Shown here: positions 24,253 through 35,680 of the stretch, piece by piece
How positions within the stretch are numbered: position 1 is the stretch's first letter
Layout of the letters: the number at the start of each line of letters is the position of its first letter
From: Neostethus bicornis
Lineage: Eukaryota > Chordata > Actinopteri > Atheriniformes > Phallostethidae
Assembly: GCA_902685375.1 (NCBI GenBank)
Contig: LR738541.1
Span: forward strand, 5,828,001-5,892,000
Direction of reading: 5' to 3'
DNA: 64,000 nucleotides
Notes under the pieces: generated by a model
The model's input: only the letters and a program-made list of their open reading frames with translations
Told to the model about the DNA's origin: nothing
Database searches by the model: none
Translations under genes and position numbers: made by a program

Positions 24253-27200
24253 TCAGATCTGCTGCAGGATCAGTTTCTTCTTGCCATCGTGGCTGAATTT
24301 GTTGGAGACGAAAAGGTCGCTGTCGTAAAACGCAGACAGGTTGTGGATGTTTATCTGGCGAGCCTGGAGAGAGAGAGAAAACCAAACTGTGTCATTTTCT
24401 TTCTTCACCATGATAACCTTTGCAGCCTCTTAAGTATTGCGGATGCTGCACAAAGACCCTGTAGAAGTTCCAGTACCTTCTCCTGCAGGTCCTTCTCTGG
24501 GATCTGGATGGCATCCTGGCTCACACCGTAGCGGGTCCTCTGATAGGCCACCTGCTCGGCCACCAGCTGCTTCAGTATGAAAAGCAGCAGCTCGTTGTTG
24601 TCCCTGCGGAAGGCCAGGTACCGTGCAAAGGTCTGCACACAGACACGCAGATTAGCATCAGTCTGAAAGATTCAGTCTGATTGTTTCCAGAATCCCCTGA
24701 GATCCTCACCTTCCTCATGCTCCTCATCACGCTGAACTTCTGTGTGTCTATGAAGCTCTCCAGCATCACCCTGATGGCCATGTTCACGTCGTCCTCCAGG
24801 ACGTAGTCTCTCAGGTGCATCTTAGCATGAGCCTCCGCCATTCGGATCATCGACTCAATGTGGCGCACGGTGATGGGGATGCTGCCCGTAGCCTACGAGA
24901 GAGAGAACCCGTACTAGCGTTACAGCACTGCTGTGCAGAACATGAATCACTGCAATCAAATCCAATTAAAAAAAAATTTTATACAGGATTTTTGCAACAA
25001 TATTTAAACAGATACAGGATTTTTTTTGTCTTTGGTTCAAACGGTTTTATCTTATCGAACAGAAGGACTCACCATGGATTCCCGGCGCAGGTCGCTGTAA
25101 ATACGAGCCACTTTGTCCTGATCCATCTGGTTCAGTTTGGGGTGAACCTAAAGGTAAAACAAAAGGAGGGTGTTCAGAGGACCTCCCAGACTTAGACCTT
25201 CTCTGAGGTCTGCCGACATGTTCATACCCGTTCTTTAGCATAGATGATGTACTTCCTAAGAAGCTCCTGCGGAATGGGCGGAACATCCGACGTGTTGGGC
25301 AGAACCACCTCCTCCAAGGCCACGCCTCCTTCCTTGTTGCTAGGGTGATGCTTTATGTGAGAGCCGACCACGAAGCGAGCCAACATCTCATCCTGGAGGA
25401 GCCACGGGAAAATTAATAAGTGTGTTCTCGTGTGTGTGTGAGAGTGTGTTTCAGTGTGTGTGTACCTGTACGGGGTCGACCGTATCCCGAACGACACACA
25501 GCACATCGAAACGCGACACAATGGGTTCAGTCAGGTCTACGTTGTCAGCGAAGGTCAGAGACGGATCATATCTGCCACCTAGAAGCAGAAAGTAGGATTA
25601 CAGCATCCTGACGTCACACACACAGATGCCTACATACACACACGCACAGCGTACCGATGGGATTGGCTGCAGCGATGACGGTGCAGCGCGCCTGCAGAGA
25701 CGTAACGATTCCTGCTTTAGAGATGGAAATGCTCTGCTGCTCCATGGCTTCGTGGATGCTGGTTCGGTCTGCGTCGTTCATCTGGAGGACGAAGCCACCG
25801 GGTTAGACGAGTGGGAAGCATTGAAAGAACTGGAGAAGAACGACAACTCACCTTATCGAACTCATCAATGAGACAAACACCACGGTCAGCCAGAACCAGG
25901 GCACCAGCCTCCAGCGTCCACTCACGGCTGACTGGATGGCGCTGCACGTAGGCGGTCAGACCCACGGCGGAGGCCCCCTGTCCCGTGGTGAAAACTGCAC
26001 GGCTCGCCACTTTCTCCACATACCTGCACGTTTCACAAACTCTCAATGTATCGATTTCATACTAGTTTTGGTTTAAAACGTCCATCTTTTTACCTTCCAA
26101 TAGTGAGTCTTTTATTTTTCACCAAAGTGATTTTTAGAACGATTCACTATTTTGAAAAATAATTTATTTGTATTTCTACTTTTCACCGAGCAGAAAATGT
26201 ATCCAAATGGAGTCAAAATAATCCGATAAACGACTGTTGAGCAGGAAAATTTATGAAAACATCCCCAAATGTTGGAAAAACAACTCAGAAAGTTGAATGT
26301 TTTTTGATTACAAATGAATAAACACCAACAAATTAATGCATCTGTAGATCGAGCCGTCTCATGGGAAACACGAGATTGCAGGAAGAAAAAAATAAGTTTG
26401 ATCTAACTCCTTCCTGATTGGTGGGCCTTAAATTGGCCGGGATGGGCTCTGGCACCCCCCCGCAACCCAGATAGGGATAGACGGATAAGAAGATGACTGA
26501 CTGACTGATTGGTGGGCCGGGTTGAAATACGGGCCACATATGGTCCTTGAGCCATAGCTTTCCCACCCACTCCAATAGAAGCTGTTAAAGCTTTGCCTCG
26601 ATTCTGAATCAGCAGGGATACACTGTCTATTTTTCTTTCTAAATTTACCTTTAAATCCTCAATAATTAACATACTATGTTCTACTGGTTCTGAGACTTAC
26701 TTGAGGAACTGGGACTTGGCGGTTCCTGGGTCTCCACAAAGCAGCGCGTTGATGTCCCCACGAACCTTATGCTTCCCTCCTGCAGGACAGAAAGTACAGA
26801 AGAAGAAAAAGAACCTCAGTAACACTCTTTCTAGACAAAAAAAAACATGTTGCTGCATTCAACCAGTTTTTACAAACTTTAAAACTATCAGATCTGAATC
26901 TTTTCTTCACTGGTTCTAACCTCCTGCAAACACGTTTACCTCTATTCTATAAATACCTACAGTACAATCCTTCACTTTTTTTAATCTCTCCTCTCTGTTA
27001 GCTCATCAAACCACTTTAAAGAGCCAGCCGGTTAAATGATTAACAAGGGCTAAACCTTGTGGAACATCTTTACCTGGGTTTTTGGGTTCCCCTCCAAACA
27101 GCGACAGAGCCAGCGCTCTCTTTATGTCCTCGTGACCGTATATGGATGGCGCTATGCTAGCGAAGATCTGTGGAGGAAAAAAAACATCAGAGGACTCATT

Positions 27201-30200
27201 AATAAACACTAGTATAGATTTTAGGCTCAGCAAGGGTTTTTATAAACTACTGTGACATACAGTATGCCAATATCCTGCTCCAACCCTGCCTTCAGAACTC
27301 TAAATATGAATGAAGTGATGCATGCACAGTAGTTCTCAAACAAACGGTGCCGCTTGGCATTACTCATGCAAGGTGTCACCGATGTGTGGCCGTGGCAACG
27401 CCTCTCACAAGCGAAACACAGTGGAGTGGAAGGCAGTCACCAAGGCAACTGTGTGTATAGCAAAGTATCTGTGCACCAAGAATCCACATTCGTTTACTTC
27501 AGGTTTTGTTTTGTATCCTACGTCCTATGATGTGCATGCAGCAGCTCCTGACTTAAGCAACGGAACAGTCCACCCACGCTACCACGTTTATAGATCGCCT
27601 AGTTTGCATGGATGTTGGAGCACGCTCAGATTTTAGCGCAAGTGTGTTTGAGAAATGAGGTCCTAAATTTCAGACACATGTGACTCACTCTCTCTCCGAT
27701 GCGCTCATCCTTAGACAGAGCAACGATGGCCTTCACGTCCTCATCTGTCAGCTCAGCCACGGCCACGCCCTCATCCCGCCTAGTGATGTGATTAGCCATG
27801 ATGACAGTGGCGAAAACAGGGAAACCGTTCGCCATGTTCAGGGAGCCGTCGTAGTTGTTGTGGTAGATCCCAGTCAGTTCCTACAGAGAGAAGACACACT
27901 GCTCAGCTGGAGGAGCAGGGTGATGGGGTTGATCGGAATGTGGAGGCGGTGAGGAGGGACTTACGATCTCGTCTCCAGGTTTGCAGCTGTCCACCAGGTC
28001 AGCCAGGAGGATGGCGTCTTTGGAGCGAGGGAGGCGACCCGCTGCCACTTTCCCTGGACTCTCTTGGATGGTGATCCTCTGGTAGTTTTGGTACACCGTC
28101 TGTCGGAGGGAGGGAAAGAAAGGTATTTATTCTTTCTGTGTGATCCAGTTCCAGATGACCCAGCGACCGGTTCTAGGCCCCAGACTGGTTCTGAGAATCA
28201 CTGATGTAACTTTATTGTATTCATTTCCAAAAACCAAGTCAGTAGAACATGTTAGTGTGGATTTTCAAATGACTATCGTTCATTTGCTATTTGTGGTAGA
28301 AATTTATGAAATTTTTTTTTTTTTTTTTTGTTTTTTGCGGATGATGTGGTTTTGTTGGCTTCATCGGACCGTGATCTCCAGCTCTCACTGGATCGGTTTG
28401 CTGCCGAGTGTGAAGCGGCCAGAATGGGAATTAGCGCCTCCAAATCCGAGACCATGGTCCTCGCCCGGAAAAGGGTGGAATGCCCCCTGCGGGTCAGGGA
28501 CAGGGTCCTGCCCCAAGTGGTGGAAGGATGGAGCGGGAGATCGACAGGCGGATCGGTGCAGCATCAGCAATAACTAGGACGCTGCATCGGTCCGCCGTGG
28601 TAAAGAGAGAGCTGAGCCGAAAAGCAAAGCTCTCGATTTACAAGTCGATCTACGTTCCAACCCTCACCTATGGTCACCAGCTGTGGATGGTGACCGATAA
28701 AATGAGATCGCGGGTACAAGCGGCCGAAATGAGCTTCCTCCGCAGGGTGGCTGGGCTCTCACTCAGAGATCGGGTGAGGAGCTCTGCCATCCGGGAGGAG
28801 CTCGGTGCCGCTCCTCCTCCAGGTCGAGAGGAGCCAGATTGGGTGGTTCGGGCATCTGGTCAGGATGCCACCCACAGCGCCTCGCGGGCGAGGTGTTTCG
28901 GGCACGTCCCGCCGGGAGGAGACCAAGGGGCAGACCCCGGTCTGGCTGGAGAGACTATGTCTCACAGCTGGCCGGGGAACGGCTTGGGATCCTTCCAGGT
29001 GAGCTGGAGGATGCAGCCGGGGAGAGAGAGGCCTGGGCTGCCCGCTTGAGGCTGTTGCCCCCGCGACCCGACCCCGGAACAAGCGGAAGATGACGGAACG
29101 GAACTTTATGAAAACTTGGAGGTGATTCCTGAAGTTCATCTATAGTTGGTACTCAGTAACTGTCGGGAGTTTCAGTAAAACTCTTTCAATAGTTCAAGAA
29201 ATACCGTGTTCACTAAGTGTTTACAGAAACATGGACGCAAAAACATGAGTGCACGACGCCTCTTACCCATTCTGATCACAGAGGCATAAATAAAATCTAA
29301 TTTAAGGGCAACATGTAATTTAATTTATTAGAAATAGTTTATGTTTTTATTTATTTACTTTATTTCCTTAATGAGCTGAATGTGGCGTTCAGGTTGCAGT
29401 TTGGTGTGAATGAAACATTTCACCTCCTCCATGTTGATCTCAAAGGGTCCCAGCGACTGGCACTCAGGACAGGACCCCGGCTTCACTTCCTGGTTTTGGG
29501 ACTGGATGAAGGGTCCCATCACCGAGCTGCACTTGTTGCAGTTGTACTTGACCATTCCTAGCTGGGGGAGGACCCCGGTGCAGCTGCTCACCACCCCACT
29601 AGTTCGGATCAGCTGGTTCAGGTGCAGCTGCCTGCAGAGAAGAAATTACAAATAATCATTGGCGGCAGCGTCTCATTTGAGGACCATTACACATGTATCC
29701 CATTGTTTGCATGATCCATATGTGGAGTTTTTAGTGGCGAGAACAGCTTGTTCCCAAAGCACAGCTGATCATGTTGTTCTTACTACCTAACCGCCGACAT
29801 TATGGCCATTTGGTTTTCTGTAAGGTAGAAAATACTGTAGACTCAGACTCCTCCCCATCTCCTCTACCCTGCGGGCTGATAGCTAATGGCCACCTCACTG
29901 GGTCTAATGGCCACCTCACCGGGTCTAATGGTCATCTCACTGGGTCTAATGGCCACTTCACCGGCTCTAATGGCCACTTCACCGGGTCTAATGGCCACTT
30001 CACCGGGTTTAATGGCCACCTCACCGGGTCTAATGGCCACCTCACCGGGTCTAATGGCCACCTCACTGGGTCTAATGGCCACCTCACTGGGTCTAATGGT
30101 CATCTCACTGGGTCTACTGGTCATCTCACTGGGTCTAATGGCCACCTCACTGGGTCTAATGGCCACCTCACTGGGTCTAATGGCCACCTCACAGGGTCTA

Positions 30201-33200
30201 ATGGCCACTTCACTGGGTCTGATGGTAACGTCACAGGTGGTATTAATAAAACTTTATGTTTTTATAGAAACAAAATTTGCATGATCTACACAAGTCTTTC
30301 AAGAGGAGGTCCCTAATGATGATGTGTGTCCTCCAGCATTTAATGAGTGGGTGGGACGGTTACCTGAGAGACCGGATCTCTTCCACCAGCGGCAGGTTAC
30401 AGATGCGTACGTGGATCTCGTACGCAATGCGGTCGTACTTCGGGAACATGGCGAGGACCACCTCTTTGGCTGCTTCATCAAAAACCTGTGAGAGGACAAG
30501 AGCTTGCTCAGTTTGTGCAAGGGTTGATCTCTCAACAAATGAACAGGACCAAAGTAGAGCACGATTTTTAATTAATTAATTACAGTCAAAATGAATGCGT
30601 TAGTTTTTTTTTTTAATCGCTTTAACTATTTTTTTATCCCAAACTTTATTGTTTCTGTATGAATTGCAGGGTGGATGCTGATTGGCTGTTTTGGACAGTA
30701 AATATTTTTTCCGAGGTATATGTTATAGAAAAAGTTGATCTTTAAAAAGCGTCCAACTATTAAAAAAATACGCTAATAGCATTGATCATCCTCTTGTTTT
30801 TATATGAACTCACCTTCAACATTTCAGTTGGAGCTTCTGGCAGGAAATAAGCCAGCACGTGTTCCCTGGCTGCAAGGTGTTCGTAGTTCACCACCAGACT
30901 CTCCTTATTGTCTGTCACCACAGAATCACATCAGTTCCAGAACACTTTGTTGACTTTTATCCTCAGAGAGCACCTTACCTTTACACATGTCACTGATCTT
31001 CTCTTTGAACACGTTGTGTCCATTCTCGTCCACATGGGTTCGCAGGAAGTTTTTAAAACGGTTGTAGATTTCCAGCCGAGGGGCTACCATGGATACCCAC
31101 TCCCTCACTGTGTGACCCTGAAAGGCACAAAGAGTTCAAATCAAACTGTTTGGACTGAAAGAAAAGTTTCTAGACTTTCACAAACCTTCATGTCTTCGAG
31201 GTTTTCAATGCTTTCTATCATCTCCTCTTCGTCTCCCTCCGTCATTCCTTCGGCCGCTCGCTCAGCCAGGCGCCTTCGCCGGGCGGCCGGACGCCCATCA
31301 TCCTCATCTTCACTGTCTGGAAGACATTCATTCAATGACTTAGCTTTATCATTCTTTACCCAGATCTATGGTTTGTTTTTTGGCCTCTACTGAAGACACA
31401 AGCATGAGGAACTCTAACAATGTTTCAACCTGTTTTAAACCTAATTATTCAATTAAGAGTCTGACCGTAAAGCAGTCCTCTCCTCATCCGTCCACTGAGC
31501 CCTTGCTCTCTGTCCCTCCTCCTCATCGCCTCCTCAGCAGCAGCTCGGGCTCCAGGAGACATCTCCGACAGCTCCTCGTCATCCAGGTCTAAACCTTCAG
31601 CCTCATAGCGATCCAGTTCCGGGATGGCACGGTAATCCCTGAACACGGAGATGAAAATCTGATCAGACTCCTGAGCAACATATCAGGTCATAAACATCAA
31701 AGCCTCACCTCTCCATCCCATCTCCAATCAGCTCTTCTCCATCCCCATCTTCCTCCTCCTCTCCGGGAAGCTGTCCGTCTCCCAGAAGTCCCTCAGACTC
31801 ATCCTCAAAGGGAGGTAAGTCTCGTCCCGGGCTGGAGGTGGGGTCTCCTCTCCTGGAGGTTCGGCTGGGGCTGGTGGAAATGTGGAATGACTCTGAGGAA
31901 TCCTGCAACACCCACAAAACAAACAATTATCATCGTTTCTTTTTAATTGATGAGCTTCTTGATTAGAAAACTAAGCCAAAATTAATTAATTCATCAAATA
32001 ATGGGAAAAAAATCAAGTTTAGGAAGCTAGTACAAAATGTTTTTTTGGGGGGATTTCCAAACTTTTCAGACTGCGACCCTCATTCTTGGGCTACTGACAA
32101 AACAAATCCTCACCTCCTCCCCTCTTTTATTAATTAATGTAGTAAATGAAAATGTATATTCCAGAAAAATTCAGGGTTTGATTCTGCTGTCCTCTGCTTA
32201 TTCGGGTTTGAGTCACAGGAGAAATAGCCTCAGACGGGAAACCCAAGCTTCTTTCACCAAGGCTGCATCCTCCAGCTCACCTGGAAGGACCCCAAGGTGT
32301 TCCCTGTCCAGCTGTGAGACACGGTCTCTCCAGCGGGTCAAGGGTCTGCCTCTCAGTCTCCTCCTGGTGGGACTTGCCCAAAACACTTCACCAGCAAGCC
32401 GTCCACGAGGCATCTTAACCAGATTCCCAAATCACCCCATCTGGCTACTCTCGACCTGAAGGAGCAACGGCTTTACTCCTCTATGTCTGAGTGAGAGTCT
32501 AGCCACCCTGGGGAGGAAGCTCATTTCAACCGCTTGTAACCGTGTCTCATTCTTTCGGTCATCACCCACAGCTGGTGAACATGGATGAGGGTAAGAACAT
32601 GGATCGACTGGTAAATCGAGAGCTTTCTTTTTGGCTCAGCTCTGTCTTCACCACAATGGACCGATGCAGCATTCTAATTATTACAGATGCTCCAGCATCC
32701 ATCTGTTAATCAACCAATTCAATTTAATTTTTAATAAGAAATTTAGAGAAAAAAAACTTTATAAATATATAAATTTAAGAAATTTAGAGGAAATTAATGC
32801 TTAGATTTTAAACAGCAATTACTGGAAAATTAAAAATTCACAATAACAGAAAAACATCAGAACAAAATCAAAATTGACAAAAGTTTTAGAAAAGTTATTA
32901 GAAACAAAAAAAAAATCCAGACTTTTTAAAAGGAACAAAAAAAAAAAAAAAGACATTTTAGATCCCAGTCACAAAAAAAAATAACAGTTTGGATGAAAAA
33001 TTAATTATCTATAAATTATCATTTAGATACAAGTTAAAATTTAACTTTTAATGTTAAAAGTAGTTAAAAACAAATTAAATTTGGGAGCAAAACCTATTTA
33101 TATATATATATTTTTTCCAACAACATACCTAAAGACTAACTTATATTTTAAATAGTGATCACTCACTGTGGAAAAATGTTCAAACATATTAAAAATATTA

Positions 33201-33433
33201 CAATTTTTTTTTAAAAATATTTTCTTGTGATAAACGATAAAAATAGAAGTTTAGAGAAACCACATGGTTCCTCGTGTTTGAATAATAAACTATTAAACAG
33301 CAAATATATAAAAAAAAACTCATAAAAACCGACAATAAACTAAATAAATCCGCTTTATGAAACTTTGTAAGAAGTTTTATTAAAGTTTAGAAGGTATTTA
33401 AATAGTTTTAATGTTGTTTTTACTCACCGCCAT
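24253..33433 (-). CDS. mcm2: DNA replication licensing factor MCM2, 20 coding exons
   Basis: Subunit of the nuclear MCM2-7 replicative helicase; its acidic N-terminus chaperones histone H3-H4. Coding exons: 33433-33428, 31902-31709, 31638-31466, 31316-31186, 31117-30979, 30911-30814, 30485-30364, 29631-29424, 28099-27965, 27880-27689, 27167-27074, 26779-26701, 26023-25852, 25781-25655, 25578-25466, 25392-25228, 25147-25073, 24892-24710, 24632-24477, 24363-24253. All phases close, giving 890 residues (human 904). Visible: TSSPGRDLPPFEDESEGLL; the histone-binding motif RAIPELDRYEAEGL with Tyr69 and Tyr78; a zinc finger at Cys319/322/342/345; Walker A GDPGTAKSQ (about 512-520); Walker B LIDEFDK (ending 581); arginine finger SRFD (645-648). 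Exon 1 codes only Met-Ala. Every expected core motif is present, so the gene looks functional. Confidence 0.98.
26430..26515 (+). repeat. Family C repeat, 3' fragment
   Basis: In mcm2 intron 12. 'gccgggatgggctctgg..gcaacccagatagggatagacgg' matches the 3' end of the copy at 54580-54655. Confidence 0.65.
28312..29104 (+). mobile_element. Family A LINE insertion in mcm2 intron 8, 9-bp TSD
   Basis: TTTATGAAA at 28303-28311 and 29105-29113 flanks it. It starts with an oligo-T run, then encodes the RT catalytic block FADDVVLLASSDRDLQLSLD, followed by SASKSETMVLARKRVECPL, a shifted part, GGRMEREIDRRIGAASAITR and YKSIYVPTLTYGHQLWMVT through to the C-terminal GRRPRGRPRSGWRDYVSQLA. Frameshifts near 28510 and 28810 and 5' truncation make it inactive. 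It is inserted opposite to mcm2 transcription. Confidence 0.9.
29883..30225. repeat. 21-bp minisatellite in mcm2 intron 7
   Basis: About 16 tandem units of GGTCTAATGGCCACCTCACTG with single-base variants. Because 21 is a multiple of three, it gives open frames on both strands (plus: NGHLTGS repeated; minus: AIRPSEV repeated). There is no start context, no splice support and no conservation argument for coding. Confidence 0.92.
32180..32720 (-). mobile_element. Family A LINE fragment in mcm2 intron 1
   Basis: Minus-strand landmarks: TRRRLRGRPLTRWRDRVSQL, GELEDAA, and further upstream the AEMSFL and KKAKLSI region in broken frames. Old copy with several deletions. Confidence 0.8.
32721..33420. 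other. AT-rich remainder of mcm2 intron 1
   Basis: Mostly A/T runs (aaaaaaa, tatatata). I see no gene or named repeat. Confidence 0.4.
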
Positions 33434-33605
33434 TGTTTAAAAGGTGCTGCTTGAATCTTCTGCAACTTCAAACCGGAAGTCTGTTTACCCGCCAATACAC
33501 CGGATGTTCTAAAAGCCCGCGGAAAAAAACATGAATATTCATGAGTAGGAGACCGTCTTCCTCTTTTTGATTGGTGGATTTTCTGTGACAACGCGGAAGT
33601 CACAA
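33434..33605 (-). promoter_or_regulatory. mcm2: mcm2 promoter with E2F-, CCAAT- and ETS-like sites
   Basis: Upstream of the mcm2 ATG on the minus strand I see TTGGCGGGT (plus 33487-33495), an E2F-like site that overlaps a plus-strand CCAAT; a minus-strand CCAAT (33570-33574); and CCGGAAGT ETS-like words (33473-33480, and GCGGAAGT near 33593). There is no TATA box. E2F control of MCM genes at G1/S is established. These matches are by eye. Confidence 0.65.
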
Positions 33606-33620
33606 AAAACTACAAATTTT

Positions 33621-33623
<3 letters not shown>

Positions 33624-33695
<72 letters not shown>

Positions 33696-33752
33696 ATAGA
33701 TAGGCAGGCAGGCAGCAGGCAGGCAGGCAGGCAGACAGACAGATAGATAGAT
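33624..33752. repeat. Compound (GATA)n/(GGCA)n microsatellite
   Basis: About 19 GATA units (gatagata.. from 33624), then GGCA and GACA units with one broken unit (ggcaggcagcagg), then gatagata again. It starts less than 200 bases upstream of the mcm2 start codon. Confidence 0.95.
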
Positions 33753-33849
33753 TCTGTTTGAATATCTTATTGATGTTTTGACTCTGGATTTTCTGTCTTT
33801 TTGGTTGACATGCTATTGATTATGTCTTGTATAGTTTATGGTGGTTAAC

Positions 33850-34464
33850 TACCACCATGAAGTAAAGAGAAGAGATAAAGAAGGTGGAAGATTTTAAGTA
33901 CTTAGGATCAACAGTCCAGAGCAATGGAGAGTATGGAAAAGAGGTGAAGAAGCATGTTCAAGCAGGCTGGAACGGGTGGAGAAAAGTATCAGGTGTGATG
34001 TGCGACAGATGAGTTTCAGCTAAAATGAAAGGAAAAGTGTACAAAACCGCGGTGAGACCCGCCATGCTGTTTGGTCTAGAGACAGTGGCACTGAGGAAAA
34101 GACAGGAAGCAGAGATGGAGGTAGCATAGATGAAGATGCTGAGGATCTCTCTGGGAGTGCGCAGGATGGACAGGATCAGAGGAACAGAACATGTTAGAGG
34201 TTTTAAAGTCAGAGAGGTCAGACTGAGATGGTTTGGACATGTACAGAGGAGAGAGAGAGAGAGTACATCGGAAGAAGGATACTGGGTTTGGAACCACCAG
34301 GAAAGAGGACTAGAGGAAGACCAAAGAGGAGGTTCATGGATACAGTGAAGGAAGACATGAAGATAGTTGGTGTGACCAAAGAAGATGCAGCAGATAGGAT
34401 TAGATGGAAGAAACTGGCTTGCTGTGGCGACCCCTGAAGGGAAATGCTGAAAGAAGAAGAAGAA
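33850..34464 (+). mobile_element. Family B LINE insertion with perfect 16-bp TSD
   Basis: GTTTATGGTGGTTAAC occurs at 33834-33849 and 34465-34480. The inserted piece is the 3' end of a non-LTR element: KKVEDFKYLGSTVQSNGEYG, KMKGKVYKTAVRPAMLFGLE, RLRWFGHVQ, GKRTRGRPKRRFMDTVKEDM, GVTKEDAADRIRWKKL, then cgacccctgaagggaaatgctgaa and a (GAA)n tail. A few stops break the frame, and it is 5'-truncated. The intact duplication implies a fairly young insertion. Confidence 0.9.
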
Positions 34465-35078
34465 GTTTATGGTGGTTAACGTTCTATTTGTGATCATATT
34501 ATGGTGTCCATGGGTGACCTGAATGGTGGTTTAAATAAAATATATTAGTTGCTGTTTTTTAAGCTGCACCTCTAGTGATGGCAGCAAGTCCGTGAAGCAC
34601 TACAAATTTTTGTTGGTATTTTGGGGCGTTCATAGTATTTTCAAGAGATGAGAGACATGGAATGTCAGATGTGCCGTTCTGGAGTGAAGCAAAAGGCAAA
34701 GAAATAAAGACAGGATCTTCCGGGAGGGCAGCTTAATCTGTTTTACAGACTTTTCTGAGCAACATTAGAAGTGATTCTCGTCTGAACCTACCTGGTTACA
34801 CTATGGTGTATGTAGACAGAGACATGGAAAAGTGTAGCAAAACTAAAGATGGTGGACTGGTGGTGTTTGAGAACAACAAATAGTATCAAATCAAATTTTA
34901 TTTGTAAAGCAATTTTCCAACATAAAGTTACGCAAAGTGCTGAAAAAACAAATAAAAACTCAAACATTAAAATCCAGATCATTAAAACAAAAAAACTGTC
35001 AGTAGTAAACTGACAGTAACTGTCAGAACAGTAGTCTGTTCCCCCTCTGTGTCCTGTTTCCCCCCCTCCCTGTTGTCC

Positions 35079-35082
<4 letters not shown>

Positions 35083-35164
<82 letters not shown>
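35083..35164. repeat. (TG)n microsatellite, about 41 units
   Basis: An uninterrupted run of gt dinucleotides. The flanking TTTG and TGGAG are unique. Expected to be length-polymorphic. Confidence 0.97.
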
Positions 35165-35166
<2 letters not shown>

Positions 35167-35633
35167 AGTTGGTCGGACCCAGCCGGAAGCTGCAACAAGT
35201 CACACCTGAAATGCATCTACTTATCTGCCGCAGTATAAAAGGATCAGTTTTTCACACACTCTTCACCAGATCGTTTGTTTACCATGCTTGACCTGTTAGC
35301 CAGATTTTGGCTCCAGCTCCTACATTAGAACCTGCCTAATTAATTTGTTTTTGTCTTCTTTATTTGGACTTTTTATCAATCTAATAAATCTGCTTTTGTT
35401 TTATTCATCTGAGCCTGTCTGTTGTGTCAAGGGTATATTTTTGGATTTGCTCCACACCACGACAAAACCCCAGCAAGTCAAAAACAAGCATACATTAAAA
35501 AAAATTACACACTCATACAAAACACTGCACACATGCATCGACATTCACACAACCCGCCACATCGCCCCCACCGTCCCCCACACCTCTACCAACCCAACCT
35601 CATCCTCTACCTACTTTCCCATTTCACCTGAAC

Positions 35634-35680
35634 TGCTAGCTACTGTCTCTTTAACTGAAATAAAGAGACAGTAGCTAGCA
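35634..35680. repeat. Perfect 20-bp hairpin
   Basis: The left arm 35634-35653 (TGCTAGCTACTGTCTCTTTA) is perfectly complementary to 35661-35680, with a 7-base loop actgaaa. No T-run follows, so it is not a terminator-type signal. It may mark the junction of an inverted duplication. Confidence 0.85.

Noticed and set aside
25717..26046. mcm2 exon 13 frame continuing past FDK
   Set aside because: A consensus donor follows GACGAGTTCGATAAG, and the next residues (NDADRTSIHEAMEQQ) are supplied by exon 14.
29883..30225. Possible CRISPR-like array
   Set aside because: Units are directly adjacent with no unique spacers, and the genome is eukaryotic. It is a minisatellite.
29771..30316. 181-codon plus-strand ORF with NGHLTGS repeats, and its minus-strand mirror
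   Set aside because: Both frames are products of the 21-bp minisatellite inside an mcm2 intron; no splice or start support.
34788..35291. ORFs rich in HT or CV repeats
   Set aside because: Translations of the (TG)n microsatellite.
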